A DNA stretch of 64,000 nucleotides, taken from contig NZ_CP085530.1 of NCBI RefSeq assembly GCF_020616155.1, positions 2,996,001 through 3,060,000 of the forward strand, written 5' to 3'. Of the stretch, positions 35,274 to 44,068 are shown piece by piece. The stretch's first letter is position 1; each line of letters starts with the position of its first letter. The stretch is from Vogesella sp. XCS3. Its GTDB lineage: Bacteria > Pseudomonadota > Gammaproteobacteria > Burkholderiales > Chromobacteriaceae. The notes below the pieces were generated by a model. That model was not told the origin of the DNA and made no database searches. It saw nothing but the letters and a program-made list of their open reading frames with translations. The position numbers and the translations under genes were made by a program.

Positions 35274-36581
35274 ATGCCGTTCGTCCCGCCGCGCGTGCTG
35301 CAGCTGTACCGGCGTATTGCCGCAGGTGGCTTTGTGCGCAACGTTGCTACCCTGGTAGGCGGGGCGGCGGTGGCGCAGTTTCTGCCGGTACTGTTTACCC
35401 CGCTGTTGACACGGCTGTACTCGCCGACTGACTTTGGGGTACTGACGCACTTTGTGGCGTGGCTATCCAACCTGGTAGTGATCGCGACCTGGCGCTACGA
35501 CATGGCCATCGTACTGCCCAAAGAGGACGACGACGCCATCCGCCTGCTGATGCTGGCACTGGGCTTCAATACCTTGCTGCTGGCGGTGCTCAGCGTGCCG
35601 CTGTGGCTGGAAAACGGCTGGTTGTCCGGCCATCTGGCCGCGCCAGAGCTGGCACCGTGGCTGCCCCTGCTGCCGCTGGGGGTTTGGTTGGCCGCCAATA
35701 ACCAGATCTGGACCAACTGGAATAACCGCCAGCGTCGTTACAACCTGAACGCCCAAGGGCGGGTAGGGCAGTCGCTGGCGATGAGCCTGGTGCAGCTGGG
35801 CGGCGGTTTTGCCAAGTTAGGCACGCTGGGGCTGATCGTCGGCCAGCTGGCCGGACAGGGCAGCTCCTGGCTGCTGCAAAGCCGGCCTGACTTGCGCCTG
35901 CTGCCGGCCTGGTTACAGCGGGCTCGCGATGGTGGTGTACGTCGGCTGATGGTGCTGTACCGCGAGTTCCCGCTGGTCAATACCCCGCACGCTTTTGTGG
36001 TGGCCTTGCAGGACTCGCTGATGGTACAGCTGCTGACGGTGATCGCCAGCGCCGAGGTGATGGGGCATTACGGCCTGGTACTGCGTGTGCTCAAATTGCC
36101 GGCGGCGCTGTTGGGGCAGGCAGTTTCGCAGGTGCTGTACCGCGATCTGGCCGAGGCGCACAGCCAGCGGCAGCCACTACGGCCATTGCTGGCCAAGGCC
36201 CAGCTGGTACTGGGCGCGGTATCGTTATTGCCGTTTGCCGTGCTGATGGTCTGGGGCGAGCCGCTATTTGCGCTGGCCTTTGGCGAAGCTTGGCGTGACG
36301 CGGGTGTGATTGCCGGCTTGCTGGTGCCGTCTTTCTTTTTCATGTTTATTGCCACGCCTTGCTTCATGGTGCCGATGGTGCTGTCGCGTCAGCGTACGTC
36401 GTTCCTGTTTGCCCTGCTGGGGATTGCGGCCAACCTGGGTACGCTGGGGGTGGTGTACTGGCTGGATCACGACGCCCATATGGTGTTCCGTTTGCAGGCC
36501 TGGGTGATGTCGGTTTATTACGTGATTTACATGATGTGGATTTATCGTCTGTGCCGCCAGCAGGAGGCCAGCCATGCTTGA
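35274..36581 (+). CDS. Polysaccharide flippase (Wzx-like, MATE/MOP superfamily)
   Basis: A 435-residue polytopic membrane protein with 12 or more hydrophobic segments and the N-terminal pattern VGGAAVAQFLPVLFTPLLTRLYSPTDFGV characteristic of O-antigen and oligosaccharide flippases. It would move an undecaprenyl-linked glycan from the cytoplasmic to the periplasmic face. The gene begins 3 bp after the wbpE-type gene and overlaps the acyltransferase by 8 bp. A glycan polymerase (Wzy) is not recognisable in the locus. Reverse GGTTGGCCGCA copy at 36425. Confidence 0.88.
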   Translation: MPFVPPRVLQLYRRIAAGGFVRNVATLVGGAAVAQFLPVLFTPLLTRLYSPTDFGVLTHFVAWLSNLVVIATWRYDMAIVLPKEDDDAIRLLMLALGFNTLLLAVLSVPLWLENGWLSGHLAAPELAPWLPLLPLGVWLAANNQIWTNWNNRQRRYNLNAQGRVGQSLAMSLVQLGGGFAKLGTLGLIVGQLAGQGSSWLLQSRPDLRLLPAWLQRARDGGVRRLMVLYREFPLVNTPHAFVVALQDSLMVQLLTVIASAEVMGHYGLVLRVLKLPAALLGQAVSQVLYRDLAEAHSQRQPLRPLLAKAQLVLGAVSLLPFAVLMVWGEPLFALAFGEAWRDAGVIAGLLVPSFFFMFIATPCFMVPMVLSRQRTSFLFALLGIAANLGTLGVVYWLDHDAHMVFRLQAWVMSVYYVIYMMWIYRLCRQQEASHA

Positions 36582-37101
36582 GCGACTCTGGCTCTGGCTG
36601 CATGCCTGCTGTTTGCGTTTGCGGGGGGCACGGCTTGCGGAAGGTGCACGCGTTAATGCCGGCACCCGTTTCAGCCACGTACGCGGCATTCGTCTGGGAG
36701 CGCACGCCCGTCTGTACTGGGGCGGCGATGTGCTGCTGGGGCCGCGTGGCCGGTTTGATGTTGGCCACCACAGTCACCTGGCACCCTACCATTACTGCCT
36801 GGTGGCTGATAACCGGCTGAGCATTGGCGACCACGTCGCCATCGGCCCGCGCTGCCAGTTTTTCTGTCACAGCAACGGCATTCCGGCCGACGCGCCGGCC
36901 ACGCCGTTTACCGCCTGCCACATCGATGGCGATATCCGCATCGGCAACAACGTACTGATTGGCGCCGGCTGTATCGTGTTGCCTGGCACCGTGATCGGCG
37001 ACAACGTGGTGGTGGGTGCCGGCAGCGTGGTGAAGGGCGTGCTGGACAGTGGCTGGGTATACGCCGGAACCCCGGCGCGCAAGGTAAAACCACTATGCTG
37101 A
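36574..37101 (+). CDS. Hexapeptide-repeat acyltransferase
   Basis: A 175-residue LbH-fold acetyltransferase in the WbbJ/NodL style. Hexapeptide turns start near VNAGTRFSHV and continue through IGDHVAIGPRCQFFCHSNGIP to VLIGAGCIVLPGTVIGDNVVVGAGSVV; the catalytic His is probably in FFCHSN. The C terminus AGTPARKVKPLC is typical. It probably acetylates a sugar of the glycan. It overlaps both neighbours (8 bp upstream, 7 bp downstream), so it is part of a tight operon. Confidence 0.83.
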   Translation: MLERLWLWLHACCLRLRGARLAEGARVNAGTRFSHVRGIRLGAHARLYWGGDVLLGPRGRFDVGHHSHLAPYHYCLVADNRLSIGDHVAIGPRCQFFCHSNGIPADAPATPFTACHIDGDIRIGNNVLIGAGCIVLPGTVIGDNVVVGAGSVVKGVLDSGWVYAGTPARKVKPLC

Positions 37102-38306
37102 CCGGCAACTCGCTCACCCTCACCCAGCTGTTTACCGCACTGCCGGCCATGCTGCTGGGGCGTCGCCGCCATCGCGCCGCGTTGCGCCTGGCACTGGCCA
37201 GCCTGTTCGGCGTGGCGGTCGAGCGCATCCGCCTGTTCGACAGCGGTCGCGCCGCCTTTGCCGCCTTGCTGAAACTGCACGACGTGCAGGCCGGCGACGA
37301 CGTGCTGGTGCCGGCCTTTACCTGCGTGGTGGTGCCCAACCAGGTGCCGCCCAGCGGCGCGCGCGTGCGTTTTGTCGATATCGCCGCCGGCGGGCTGAAT
37401 CTGGACTGGCTGGCGCTGGACGCCGCTATCCGCCCGGCCACCCGCGTGGTGGTGGTGCCGCACAATTTCGGCGTGGCATGCGAGGTACCCACCTGGCTGC
37501 GCGAGAAACACCGCCAGGTGCGCTTTGTTGACGACGCCGCCCACGGCTTTGCCTCGCAGCTGGACGGCCAGTGGTTGGGCACCTACCACGACGGCGCGTT
37601 TTTCAGTTTTGAATACAGCAAGAACCTCACTGGCGGTATTGGCGGCTTGGCGATTTTACCGGCTGGCGCCAGCCTGCCGGATGCCGACTTGCCCGAGCTG
37701 CGCTGTGCCGACGAGTGGCGCTTGCTGGCCACCTTGCTGTCGCACCTGTTGGCCGCACGTTGGCCGCTGGCCGGGCGCATCAGCATGGCGTTGGCACGCC
37801 GCGTGGGGCTGGTGTACCGCTCCGGCGACGATGAAGTACTGTTCGGCGAGCCGCACCCGGCGCGCGCCATGCCGCTGTTGTCCAGCGTGCTGGTGCGCCG
37901 CCAGCTGGCCAGCCTGCCCGCCGTGCTGGCGCACAAGCAGGCGCTGGTGGCGCGTTACCGCAACGCGCTGGCCACGCTGCCGGCCTTGCGGCAGTGGCCG
38001 GCGGACAACAGTACGCACTGGGTGCGTTACCCGTTTGCGCTGCCGCGCCCTGTCGCCGACAAGGCCGCGCTGGCGCGCCGTCTGAGTGCGGCCAGCGGGC
38101 TGAATATCGGCGTCTGGTTCGACGACGTCATCCACCCTGCCGGCAGCTTCCGCCATGGTTACCGCGCCGGCCAGGCACCGCACGGCGAGGCGCTGGCCGC
38201 TACCGTGCTGAACCTGCCGGTCAACATTGCCATCGGTGTGGACGCCGCGCTGGAGCGCAAGCTGGCGCGGCTGATGGCGGCATTGCAGGCGGAGCTGGAC
38301 GCATGA
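37095..38306 (+). CDS. DegT/DnrJ/EryC1-like PLP aminotransferase, divergent
   Basis: A 403-residue protein of the DegT sugar-aminotransferase fold. The middle section has VLVPAFTCVVVPNQV (PLP-phosphate region), VDDAAHGFAS (the Asp that pairs with the ring nitrogen) and FFSFEYSKNLTGGIGG, where Lys is the expected PLP lysine. The motif is less canonical than in the wbpE-type and pgl-type copies, and the N-terminal 50 residues are unusual, so the substrate cannot be assigned. It overlaps the acyltransferase gene by 7 bp and is the last gene before the third repeat element. Confidence 0.8.
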   Translation: MLTGNSLTLTQLFTALPAMLLGRRRHRAALRLALASLFGVAVERIRLFDSGRAAFAALLKLHDVQAGDDVLVPAFTCVVVPNQVPPSGARVRFVDIAAGGLNLDWLALDAAIRPATRVVVVPHNFGVACEVPTWLREKHRQVRFVDDAAHGFASQLDGQWLGTYHDGAFFSFEYSKNLTGGIGGLAILPAGASLPDADLPELRCADEWRLLATLLSHLLAARWPLAGRISMALARRVGLVYRSGDDEVLFGEPHPARAMPLLSSVLVRRQLASLPAVLAHKQALVARYRNALATLPALRQWPADNSTHWVRYPFALPRPVADKAALARRLSAASGLNIGVWFDDVIHPAGSFRHGYRAGQAPHGEALAATVLNLPVNIAIGVDAALERKLARLMAALQAELDA

Positions 38307-38324
38307 GTACCGCTGCCATTTTTT

Positions 38325-38440
38325 TAGCCACGAAAGCACACGAAAAGCACGACAATCCTGCTCTTGCAGTGGGCGTATCAGGCCGCTGGCGCGTGGGCTA
38401 CGGCCGGCTTCCGTGTGGTCGGTGTGTTTCCGTGGAGAAT
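38325..38440. repeat. CACGAAA-type inverted repeat, copy 3
   Basis: Left arm at 38323-38351 (TTTTAGCCACGAAAGCACAC then GAAAAGCACG) and a weaker right arm near 38410-38436 (CCGTGTGGTCGGTGTGTTTC, then CGTGG). It lies between the divergent aminotransferase and the first glycosyltransferase. Confidence 0.65.
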
Positions 38441-38454
38441 AATCGGGTTAAACC

Positions 38455-39510
38455 ATGAAGCTTCTTCTGATCGGCTCCGCCTCGGTGCACACCCACCGCT
38501 ACCTGGCCGGTATCGCCCCGCACGTGGCCGAGGTGCACCTGGCCAGCAACGGCCCGCTGCCGCCGCGCTACCACGCGGCCAACCTTGGGCGAGTGCTGCA
38601 GGTGGATTTCAGCCTGAAGGCGCTGGGTACCGCTAGCCGCCTGGCGCGGCTGATAGACGAGATCAAACCCGACATCGTGCACGTGCACCAGGCCAATAGC
38701 GTGGCCTGGCACGCGCGCCGCGCGCTGGCTGGCCGCAAGCTGCCGTGGGTGCTCACCACCTGGGGCTCGGACGTGCTGCTGCTGCCGCAACAGAACGCCC
38801 TGATGAAAAAAATGGTGGCGGCCAACCTGGCCGCTGCCAGTGCCGTCACCAGCGATTCGCTGCACATGGCCGCCGTGTGCCGCCAGCTGGCCGCTGTGGC
38901 GCGTATGGACGTGCTGAATTTCGGCATGGACGCGCTGCCGCCGCCGCCGGACATCGCCGCCAAGCCGCTGTCGGTACTGTCGTGCCGGCTGCACAAGCCG
39001 CTGTACCGCATCGACGCCATTCTCCGCGCCTGGGCCGAGGTAGAAGCCGACGCCACGCTGGCCGGCTGGCAGCTCACCGTGGCCGCCAGTGGCGACGAAA
39101 CCGCCAACTTGCAGGCGCTGGCGCAGCAACTGGGGCTGCAGCGGGTGGTGTTTACCGGCTTTGTGGCGCCCGAGGTACTGGCGCAGCACTACCGCGACGC
39201 GCGCGTGTTTGTCAGCGTGCCGATGAGCGATGCCACCAGTATCAGCCTGCTGGAGGCCATGGGCCACGGCTGCCTGCCCGTGCTGTCCAACCTGCCGGCC
39301 AACCTGGAGTGGGTACTGGACGGCGTTAACGGCGCCATCGTGGAAGACCTGGGCCGGTTGGGCAACGCGCTGAAGACGCAGCTGCGGCAAGCGGGGGATA
39401 ATGCGCGTCTGGCCAGCGCTGCGGCGCTGAACCGCCAGCTGGTACAGACCAAAGGGCTGTACCGCGAGAACATGCAGCGCTTTGCACAGATTTACCGGGA
39501 GTTGTGCTGA
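38455..39510 (+). CDS. Family-4-type glycosyltransferase
   Basis: A 351-residue GT-B-fold glycosyltransferase. The N-terminal domain starts MKLLLIGSASVHTHRYLAGI, then IVHVHQANSVAWHARRA and TTWGSDVLLLP. The C-terminal donor domain contains VVFTGFVAPEVLAQHYRDARVFVSVPMSD and the E-x7-E-like ISLLEAMGHGCLPV. The donor sugar is unknown. It stands between two CACGAAA elements as a single-gene cassette. It is shorter than the two other glycosyltransferases of the locus and only distantly similar to them. Confidence 0.88.
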   Translation: MKLLLIGSASVHTHRYLAGIAPHVAEVHLASNGPLPPRYHAANLGRVLQVDFSLKALGTASRLARLIDEIKPDIVHVHQANSVAWHARRALAGRKLPWVLTTWGSDVLLLPQQNALMKKMVAANLAAASAVTSDSLHMAAVCRQLAAVARMDVLNFGMDALPPPPDIAAKPLSVLSCRLHKPLYRIDAILRAWAEVEADATLAGWQLTVAASGDETANLQALAQQLGLQRVVFTGFVAPEVLAQHYRDARVFVSVPMSDATSISLLEAMGHGCLPVLSNLPANLEWVLDGVNGAIVEDLGRLGNALKTQLRQAGDNARLASAAALNRQLVQTKGLYRENMQRFAQIYRELC

Positions 39511-39695
39511 GTTTTTTTGGCCACGAAACCCACAAAAGGGCACGAAAAGATAAAGGCACTGTTGCCACGGAATACACCGAAGGCACGGAAAAACCATCGC
39601 CCAAGCAAGGTTGGCCGCAGTGGTGTCAGTGTGCTTCCGTGCTTTCCGTTTTGTCCGTGGCTAAGATAGGTTTGTGTTTTTTCGTGGCCAAAAGC
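39511..39695. repeat. CACGAAA-type nested inverted repeat, copy 4, with a GGTTGGCCGCA at its centre
   Basis: The largest copy. The outer arms are at 39514-39552 (TTTTGGCCACGAAACCCAC...CACGAAAAG) and 39674-39693 (GTTTTTTCGTGGCCAAAA). The inner arms are at about 39562-39597 (TTGCCACGGAATACACCG...) and 39629-39665 (GTGCTTCCGTGC...TTGTCCGTGGC). An exact GGTTGGCCGCA lies at 39609-39619 between the inner arms. The transcript would fold into a long double hairpin. It separates two glycosyltransferase genes. Confidence 0.8.
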
Positions 39696-39741
39696 TCCCC
39701 GGCCAAGCAACGAGTCGTTACCCGTACACAGGTTTGAACAG

Positions 39742-40845
39742 ATGAAAATTGCCCATCTCACCAGCGCCCATCCGCGCCACGATATCCGCATCTTCGTGAA
39801 AGAGTGCGCCACACTGGCCGAAGCCGGTCACGAGGTGCACCTGATCGTGGCCGACGGCAACGGCGACGAGATCAACCGCGGCGTGCGCCTGCACGACGTG
39901 GGGCCGAAAAGCGGCGGCCGGCTGTCGCGCATGACCGGCACCGTGAAGCGTGTGTACGAAAAAGCCCTGCAGCTGATGCCGGACGTGGCGCACTTTCACG
40001 ACCCGGAGCTGATTCCCGCCGCGCTGCGCCTGCAGCAGGCCGGCATCAAGGTGGTGTACGACGTGCACGAGGACGTGCCGCGGCAGGTATTGGCCAAACA
40101 CTGGATTCCCGGCATGGCGCGGCCGCTGGTGTCGCGCGGGGTGGAAACGCTGGAAGACTACGCCGCACGCCGTTTCGACGCCATCGTGGCCGCCACGCCG
40201 GTGATCCGCCGCCGCTTCGAAGAGGCCGGCGCCCGCCGCGTGGTGGACGTGTGCAACTACCCCATCCTGGCCGAGCTGGTGCGCGACACGCCGTGGGCCA
40301 GCCGCCGCAACGAGGTGTGCTACCTGGGCGGCATCAGCCGCACCCGTGGCATCGAGCCCATCATCGCCGCGCTGCCGGACACCGATACCCGCCTCAACCT
40401 GGCTGGTCTGTGGAGTGAGCCGGACCTGAAAGCCGCGTTGCAGCGCGAAGCCGGCTGGAGCCGCGTCAACGACCTGGGCGTGCTGGACCGCGCCGGCGTG
40501 GCCGACGTGCTGGCCGCCAGCAAGGTCGGCCTGGTGACGCTGCTGCCCACGCCCAGCTACGTGGAGTCGCTGCCGATCAAGCTGTTCGAGTATATGGCGG
40601 CCGGCATGCCGGTGATTGCCAGTGATTTCCCGCTGTGGCGCGAGATTATCGAGGATGCCGACTGCGGCCTGCTGGTGGACCCGCAAGACCCGCGCGCCAT
40701 CGCCGACGCCATCGCCCAGCTGCTGGGCGACGACGAACGCGCCCGCCTGATGGGCCTGTCCGGCAAGCAAGCGGTGCTGGCCAAATACAGCTGGGCTGCC
40801 GAAGGCGCCAAGCTGGTGGATTTGTACCGGGGGTTGGCCGCATGA
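39742..40845 (+). CDS. Family-4 glycosyltransferase
   Basis: A 367-residue GT-B glycosyltransferase. It starts KIAHLTSAHPRHDIRIFVKECATLAEAGHEVHLIVADG (residues 2 to about 39), has HFHDPELIPAALRLQ and VYDVHEDVPRQVLAKHW, and the donor-binding section VESLPIKLFEYMAAGMPVIASDFPLW. This resembles enzymes of capsule and O-antigen loci. The donor is unknown. Its stop overlaps the ATG of the next gene by ATGA; the GGTTGGCCGCA at 40832-40842 covers that junction. Confidence 0.9.
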   Translation: MKIAHLTSAHPRHDIRIFVKECATLAEAGHEVHLIVADGNGDEINRGVRLHDVGPKSGGRLSRMTGTVKRVYEKALQLMPDVAHFHDPELIPAALRLQQAGIKVVYDVHEDVPRQVLAKHWIPGMARPLVSRGVETLEDYAARRFDAIVAATPVIRRRFEEAGARRVVDVCNYPILAELVRDTPWASRRNEVCYLGGISRTRGIEPIIAALPDTDTRLNLAGLWSEPDLKAALQREAGWSRVNDLGVLDRAGVADVLAASKVGLVTLLPTPSYVESLPIKLFEYMAAGMPVIASDFPLWREIIEDADCGLLVDPQDPRAIADAIAQLLGDDERARLMGLSGKQAVLAKYSWAAEGAKLVDLYRGLAA

Positions 40846-41276
40846 AGCGTTCGATGCCGATGACCCTGCTGCGCGTGGCGCTGCCGTTGTGGCTGCTGTT
40901 CTGTCTGGTGCAATGGCTGTGGTACGGCGCACCGCTTACCGCCGCCACGCTGGGCGGCCACGCCGCGCTAGCGCTGGCTTACACGCTGTGGCACTGGCGC
41001 AATGGCGCCTGGTTTGCGCGGCTGGCGGCCAACGATTACGCCGGCTGGCAGCGTGTGGCGCAAGGCGGCCAGATGCGCTTTCTGATGGCTTACGGCCTGT
41101 CCAGCCGCGGCATGATGCTGGCCTGCCTGGTGGTGGGCATGCAGTGGGTGGCCAGTGGCGCTATCCCCAGCACCGAACGCCTGCTGACCCACGGCATGCT
41201 GTGGGCGCCGCTGGGCATTGTGCTGGCGTATTTCGACTGGCTGCGCATGGAACAAGCCAGCAGCCAGGTCTCCTGA
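40842..41276 (+). CDS. Small four-helix membrane protein in the glycan locus
   Basis: A 144-residue membrane protein with hydrophobic helices at about residues 8-26, 32-50, 84-103 and 114-133. No known motif is visible. It begins in the stop codon of the upstream glycosyltransferase (ATGA overlap) and ends 35 bp before the next one, so it is translated as part of the operon. It is far too small to be a Wzy polymerase. It could be a lipid-sugar carrier helper of the GtrA type, but I see no family signature, so this is only a possibility. Confidence 0.72.
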   Translation: MKRSMPMTLLRVALPLWLLFCLVQWLWYGAPLTAATLGGHAALALAYTLWHWRNGAWFARLAANDYAGWQRVAQGGQMRFLMAYGLSSRGMMLACLVVGMQWVASGAIPSTERLLTHGMLWAPLGIVLAYFDWLRMEQASSQVS

Positions 41277-41311
41277 ATGTGTCGGGCAGCGCGGCTGCCC
41301 GGAAACCGACT

Positions 41312-42553
41312 ATGAAAATCCTCTACATCAACCATTACGCCGGCAGCCCGCTGCATGGCATGGAATTCCGCCCCTACTACCTGGCCCGCGAATGGGTGAA
41401 AGCCGGCCACGAAGTGCATATCGTGGCGGCCGACTACTCGCACCTGCGCCAGCGCAACCCGGAGTTAACGGCCAAGTACGCCGACCAGGACATCGACGGC
41501 ATCCGCTACACCTGGTGCAAGACGCCGCGTTACGAGGGCAACGGTACCAAGCGCGTCATCAATATCTTCCGCTTTCTGGGCCGTGTGCTGGGTCTGTCCG
41601 GCCGCTACCTGCGCGACTGGAAACCGGACGTGGTGATTGCTTCGTCCACCTACCCGCTGGATACCATCCCGGCGGCGTTTATCGCCGGCAAAACCGGCGC
41701 CAGACTGGTGTACGAGGTGCACGATCTGTGGCCGCTGACGCCGGTAGAGGTGGGCGGCATGAGCCCCAAGCACCCGTTTATCCGCCTGCTGCAGTGGGCC
41801 GAGGACTTTGGCTACAAGAAAGCCGACACCGTGGTGTCCATGCTGCCGTGCGCCCGCGACTACATGATGGCGCACGGCATGGCGCCGGAAAAATACGTGG
41901 TCATCCCCAATGGTGTAGACGTAGCCGAGTGGCAGGGCCAGCCCGAGCCGCTGCCGGCCGAGCACCGCATGCGCCTGGCCGAGCTGAAGGCGCAGAAGCG
42001 CTTTATCCTGGGTTACGCTGGCGGCCACGGCCTGGCCAACGCGCTGGACTACCTGCTACAGGCGGCCAGCCTGATCCGGCAAGACCCGGCGCTGGCCGAC
42101 AAGCTGCAGGTGGTGCTGGTAGGCGACGGCCCCGACAAGGCCGAGCTGGTGGCGCAGGCGCAGGCGTTGGGCCTGGATAACGTCAGCTTTTTGCCGGCCA
42201 TTGCCAAGCGCGCGGTGCCGGCCTTCCTGGCCGAGTGCGACGCGCTGTACATCGGCTGGCGCAAGCTGCCGATCTACCGCTTCGGCATCAACCCCAACAA
42301 GCTGTTCGATTACATGATGGCCGCGCGCCCGGTGCTGCACTCGGTAGAGGCGGGCAACGACATGGTGGCCGAGTCCGGCTGCGGCGTCAGCGTGGCAGTG
42401 GAAGACCCGGCCGCCATTGCCGACGGCATCCGCCGCCTGCTGGCCACCACGCCGAACGAGCGCGGCCGCATGGGCGCCGCCGGCAAGCAGTTTGTGCTGG
42501 CCAAGCACGATTACGCGGTGCTGGCGCGCCGCTTCCTGCAGGGCTTGCGCTAA
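41312..42553 (+). CDS. WbuB-like family-4 glycosyltransferase
   Basis: A 413-residue GT-B enzyme. The start MKILYINHYAGSPLHGMEFRPYYLAREW and the paired motifs STYPLDTIPAAFIAG, YEVHDLWPLTP and GVDVAEW resemble WbuB, a transferase of O-antigen loci often acting on FucNAc or related amino sugars. The C-terminal domain has the family's FGINPNKLFDYMMAARPVLHSV. The exact linkage is unknown. ATG 41312 was chosen because of the alignment; the longer frame overlaps the previous gene. The start lies 35 bp after that gene. Confidence 0.9.
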   Translation: MKILYINHYAGSPLHGMEFRPYYLAREWVKAGHEVHIVAADYSHLRQRNPELTAKYADQDIDGIRYTWCKTPRYEGNGTKRVINIFRFLGRVLGLSGRYLRDWKPDVVIASSTYPLDTIPAAFIAGKTGARLVYEVHDLWPLTPVEVGGMSPKHPFIRLLQWAEDFGYKKADTVVSMLPCARDYMMAHGMAPEKYVVIPNGVDVAEWQGQPEPLPAEHRMRLAELKAQKRFILGYAGGHGLANALDYLLQAASLIRQDPALADKLQVVLVGDGPDKAELVAQAQALGLDNVSFLPAIAKRAVPAFLAECDALYIGWRKLPIYRFGINPNKLFDYMMAARPVLHSVEAGNDMVAESGCGVSVAVEDPAAIADGIRRLLATTPNERGRMGAAGKQFVLAKHDYAVLARRFLQGLR

Positions 42554-42587
42554 GGCGCTGGCCAGCAACACCACAGGGCCTGACACG

Positions 42588-43025
42588 ATGAGCGAACCCT
42601 ACTGGAACCCGATGGTGCCGGAACTGACCGTGCGCGACATGGCGCAATCGCTGCCGTTTTATCTGGCTGCCGGTTTTGGCGTGCGCTTTCGTCGCAGTGC
42701 GCCCGATTTTGTCTACCTGGAGCAGGGCCAGGTGCAGCTGATGCTGGAAGCCTGGCACCCGCAAGGCTGGCATACCGGCGAGCTGCAGCTGCCGTTTGGG
42801 CGCGGTATCAACCTGCAGATCGAAGTAGACGACGTAACCGCGTTGGCCGCACGGCTGCAGGCAGCTGGCTACGCCTGCTTCCGCCCGGTGCAGGAAAGCT
42901 GGTACGCGGTGTCCGGGCACGAGGAAGAAGGCCAGCTGGAAGGCCTGTGGCAAGACCCGGATGGTTACCTGCTGCGTTTTGTCGAAATCCTGGGCAGCCG
43001 CCCGCGATCACCGGAGGCCGCATGA
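42588..43025 (+). CDS. VOC-fold (glyoxalase/bleomycin resistance) protein
   Basis: A 145-residue vicinal-oxygen-chelate protein of two beta-alpha-beta-beta-beta units: VPELTVRDMAQSLPFYLAAGFGVRFRRSAPDFVYLEQGQVQLML and, in the second half, NLQIEVDDVTALAARLQAAGY ... GLWQDPDGYLLRFVEIL (positions about 9-52 and 68-135). Such proteins bind a metal and act as lyases, isomerases or drug-binding proteins. Its presence in the glycan operon is unexplained. It overlaps the next gene by ATGA, so it is truly part of the transcript. Confidence 0.85.
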   Translation: MSEPYWNPMVPELTVRDMAQSLPFYLAAGFGVRFRRSAPDFVYLEQGQVQLMLEAWHPQGWHTGELQLPFGRGINLQIEVDDVTALAARLQAAGYACFRPVQESWYAVSGHEEEGQLEGLWQDPDGYLLRFVEILGSRPRSPEAA

Positions 43026-44062
43026 GCCAGCAGCCGCACATCCGCTTTGATTTTGCCGACGGCCTGCGCGGCCTGGCCATGCTGGCCGTGGTGTTGTTCC
43101 ACTACACGCAGACGTTCTGGCAGCGCCGCGACCGCATTGCCGAGGTGATGAGCGTGCCGCCGCTGCCGGGCTACGACGGCGCGTCGTTCGTGCTGCCGTT
43201 CAACCTGGGCGCGGTGGGGGTGGGGCTGTTTTTGCTGATTTCCGGCCTGCTGATTCCGCTGTCGCTGACGCGCATGGGCACGTTGCGCTTTGCCGTGTCG
43301 CGCTTCTTCCGCATCTACCCCACTTACTGGGCCGGGCTGGCGGTGACGGTGGCCGCGCTATGGTTGGCCGCACAGCTGCCTGGCGGCGTGTGGAGCGTGA
43401 GCGCGCGCGACGTGCTGGGCCACGTCAGCATCGCGCTGATCGACTGGATAGGCGGCCGCAATATCGACCCGGTGATGTGGACGCTGAAGGTGGAGCTGTG
43501 GTTTTACGCCATGCTGGGCGGCGCGTTTGCCATCACCGGCCGCCGCATCAAGTGGGCGATCTGGCTGCTGCTGCCGCTGCTGGTGTGGCTGTGTCGCTTT
43601 GCGCCGGTAAACGGTTTTCAGACCATTGTCTGTTACTTCCCGCTGATGTTTGCCGGCAGCTGGGTGTACTTCTACCAGACCGGCCACGCCGGCCGCGTGG
43701 AAACCGGGCTGCACTTTATCGGCATGCTGGCGCTGTACGTGTGGCTCACCGGCTGGGGCGACCCTGGCCTGTACGCCAGTTACGGCATCGGCGTGGCGCT
43801 GTTTGTGGCGGGGGCGTTGCGGCCGCAGCTGGTAGCGGCGACGCTGCTGACGCGGGTGGCCAGCGTCAGTTACGCCTGGTACGTGTGTCATGCCACGGTC
43901 GGTTACGCCATCCTGTTTACGCTGGCACAATACGGCACCCCGTGGTGGGCGATGGTGGCCATCGCGCTGGCAGTAACGTGGGGCATCGCGCAGGCCATCC
44001 ATCACTGGGTGGAGCTGCCCACGCAGAAGCTGGGCAAGATGTTGTCGGATAAGTTGAAGTGA
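43022..44062 (+). CDS. Acyltransferase family 3 membrane protein (OafA-like)
   Basis: A 346-residue polytopic membrane acyltransferase with about ten hydrophobic segments. The opening RFDFADGLRGLAMLAVVLFHYTQTF carries the conserved Arg-Gly and His of the family; FRIYPTYWAGL follows and MWTLKVELWFYAMLG, with the family's Glu, is at about residue 155. It probably adds acetyl groups to the surface glycan on the periplasmic side. It is coupled to the VOC gene by ATGA. It holds a GGTTGGCCGCA at 43362, the last copy before the longest motif-free stretch. Confidence 0.88.
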   Translation: MSQQPHIRFDFADGLRGLAMLAVVLFHYTQTFWQRRDRIAEVMSVPPLPGYDGASFVLPFNLGAVGVGLFLLISGLLIPLSLTRMGTLRFAVSRFFRIYPTYWAGLAVTVAALWLAAQLPGGVWSVSARDVLGHVSIALIDWIGGRNIDPVMWTLKVELWFYAMLGGAFAITGRRIKWAIWLLLPLLVWLCRFAPVNGFQTIVCYFPLMFAGSWVYFYQTGHAGRVETGLHFIGMLALYVWLTGWGDPGLYASYGIGVALFVAGALRPQLVAATLLTRVASVSYAWYVCHATVGYAILFTLAQYGTPWWAMVAIALAVTWGIAQAIHHWVELPTQKLGKMLSDKLK

Positions 44063-44068
44063 GTCGTA

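Noticed and set aside
40842..41276. Wzy polymerase
   Set aside because: The protein has only 144 residues and four helices, whereas Wzy proteins have ten or more; no other membrane protein in the locus fits.
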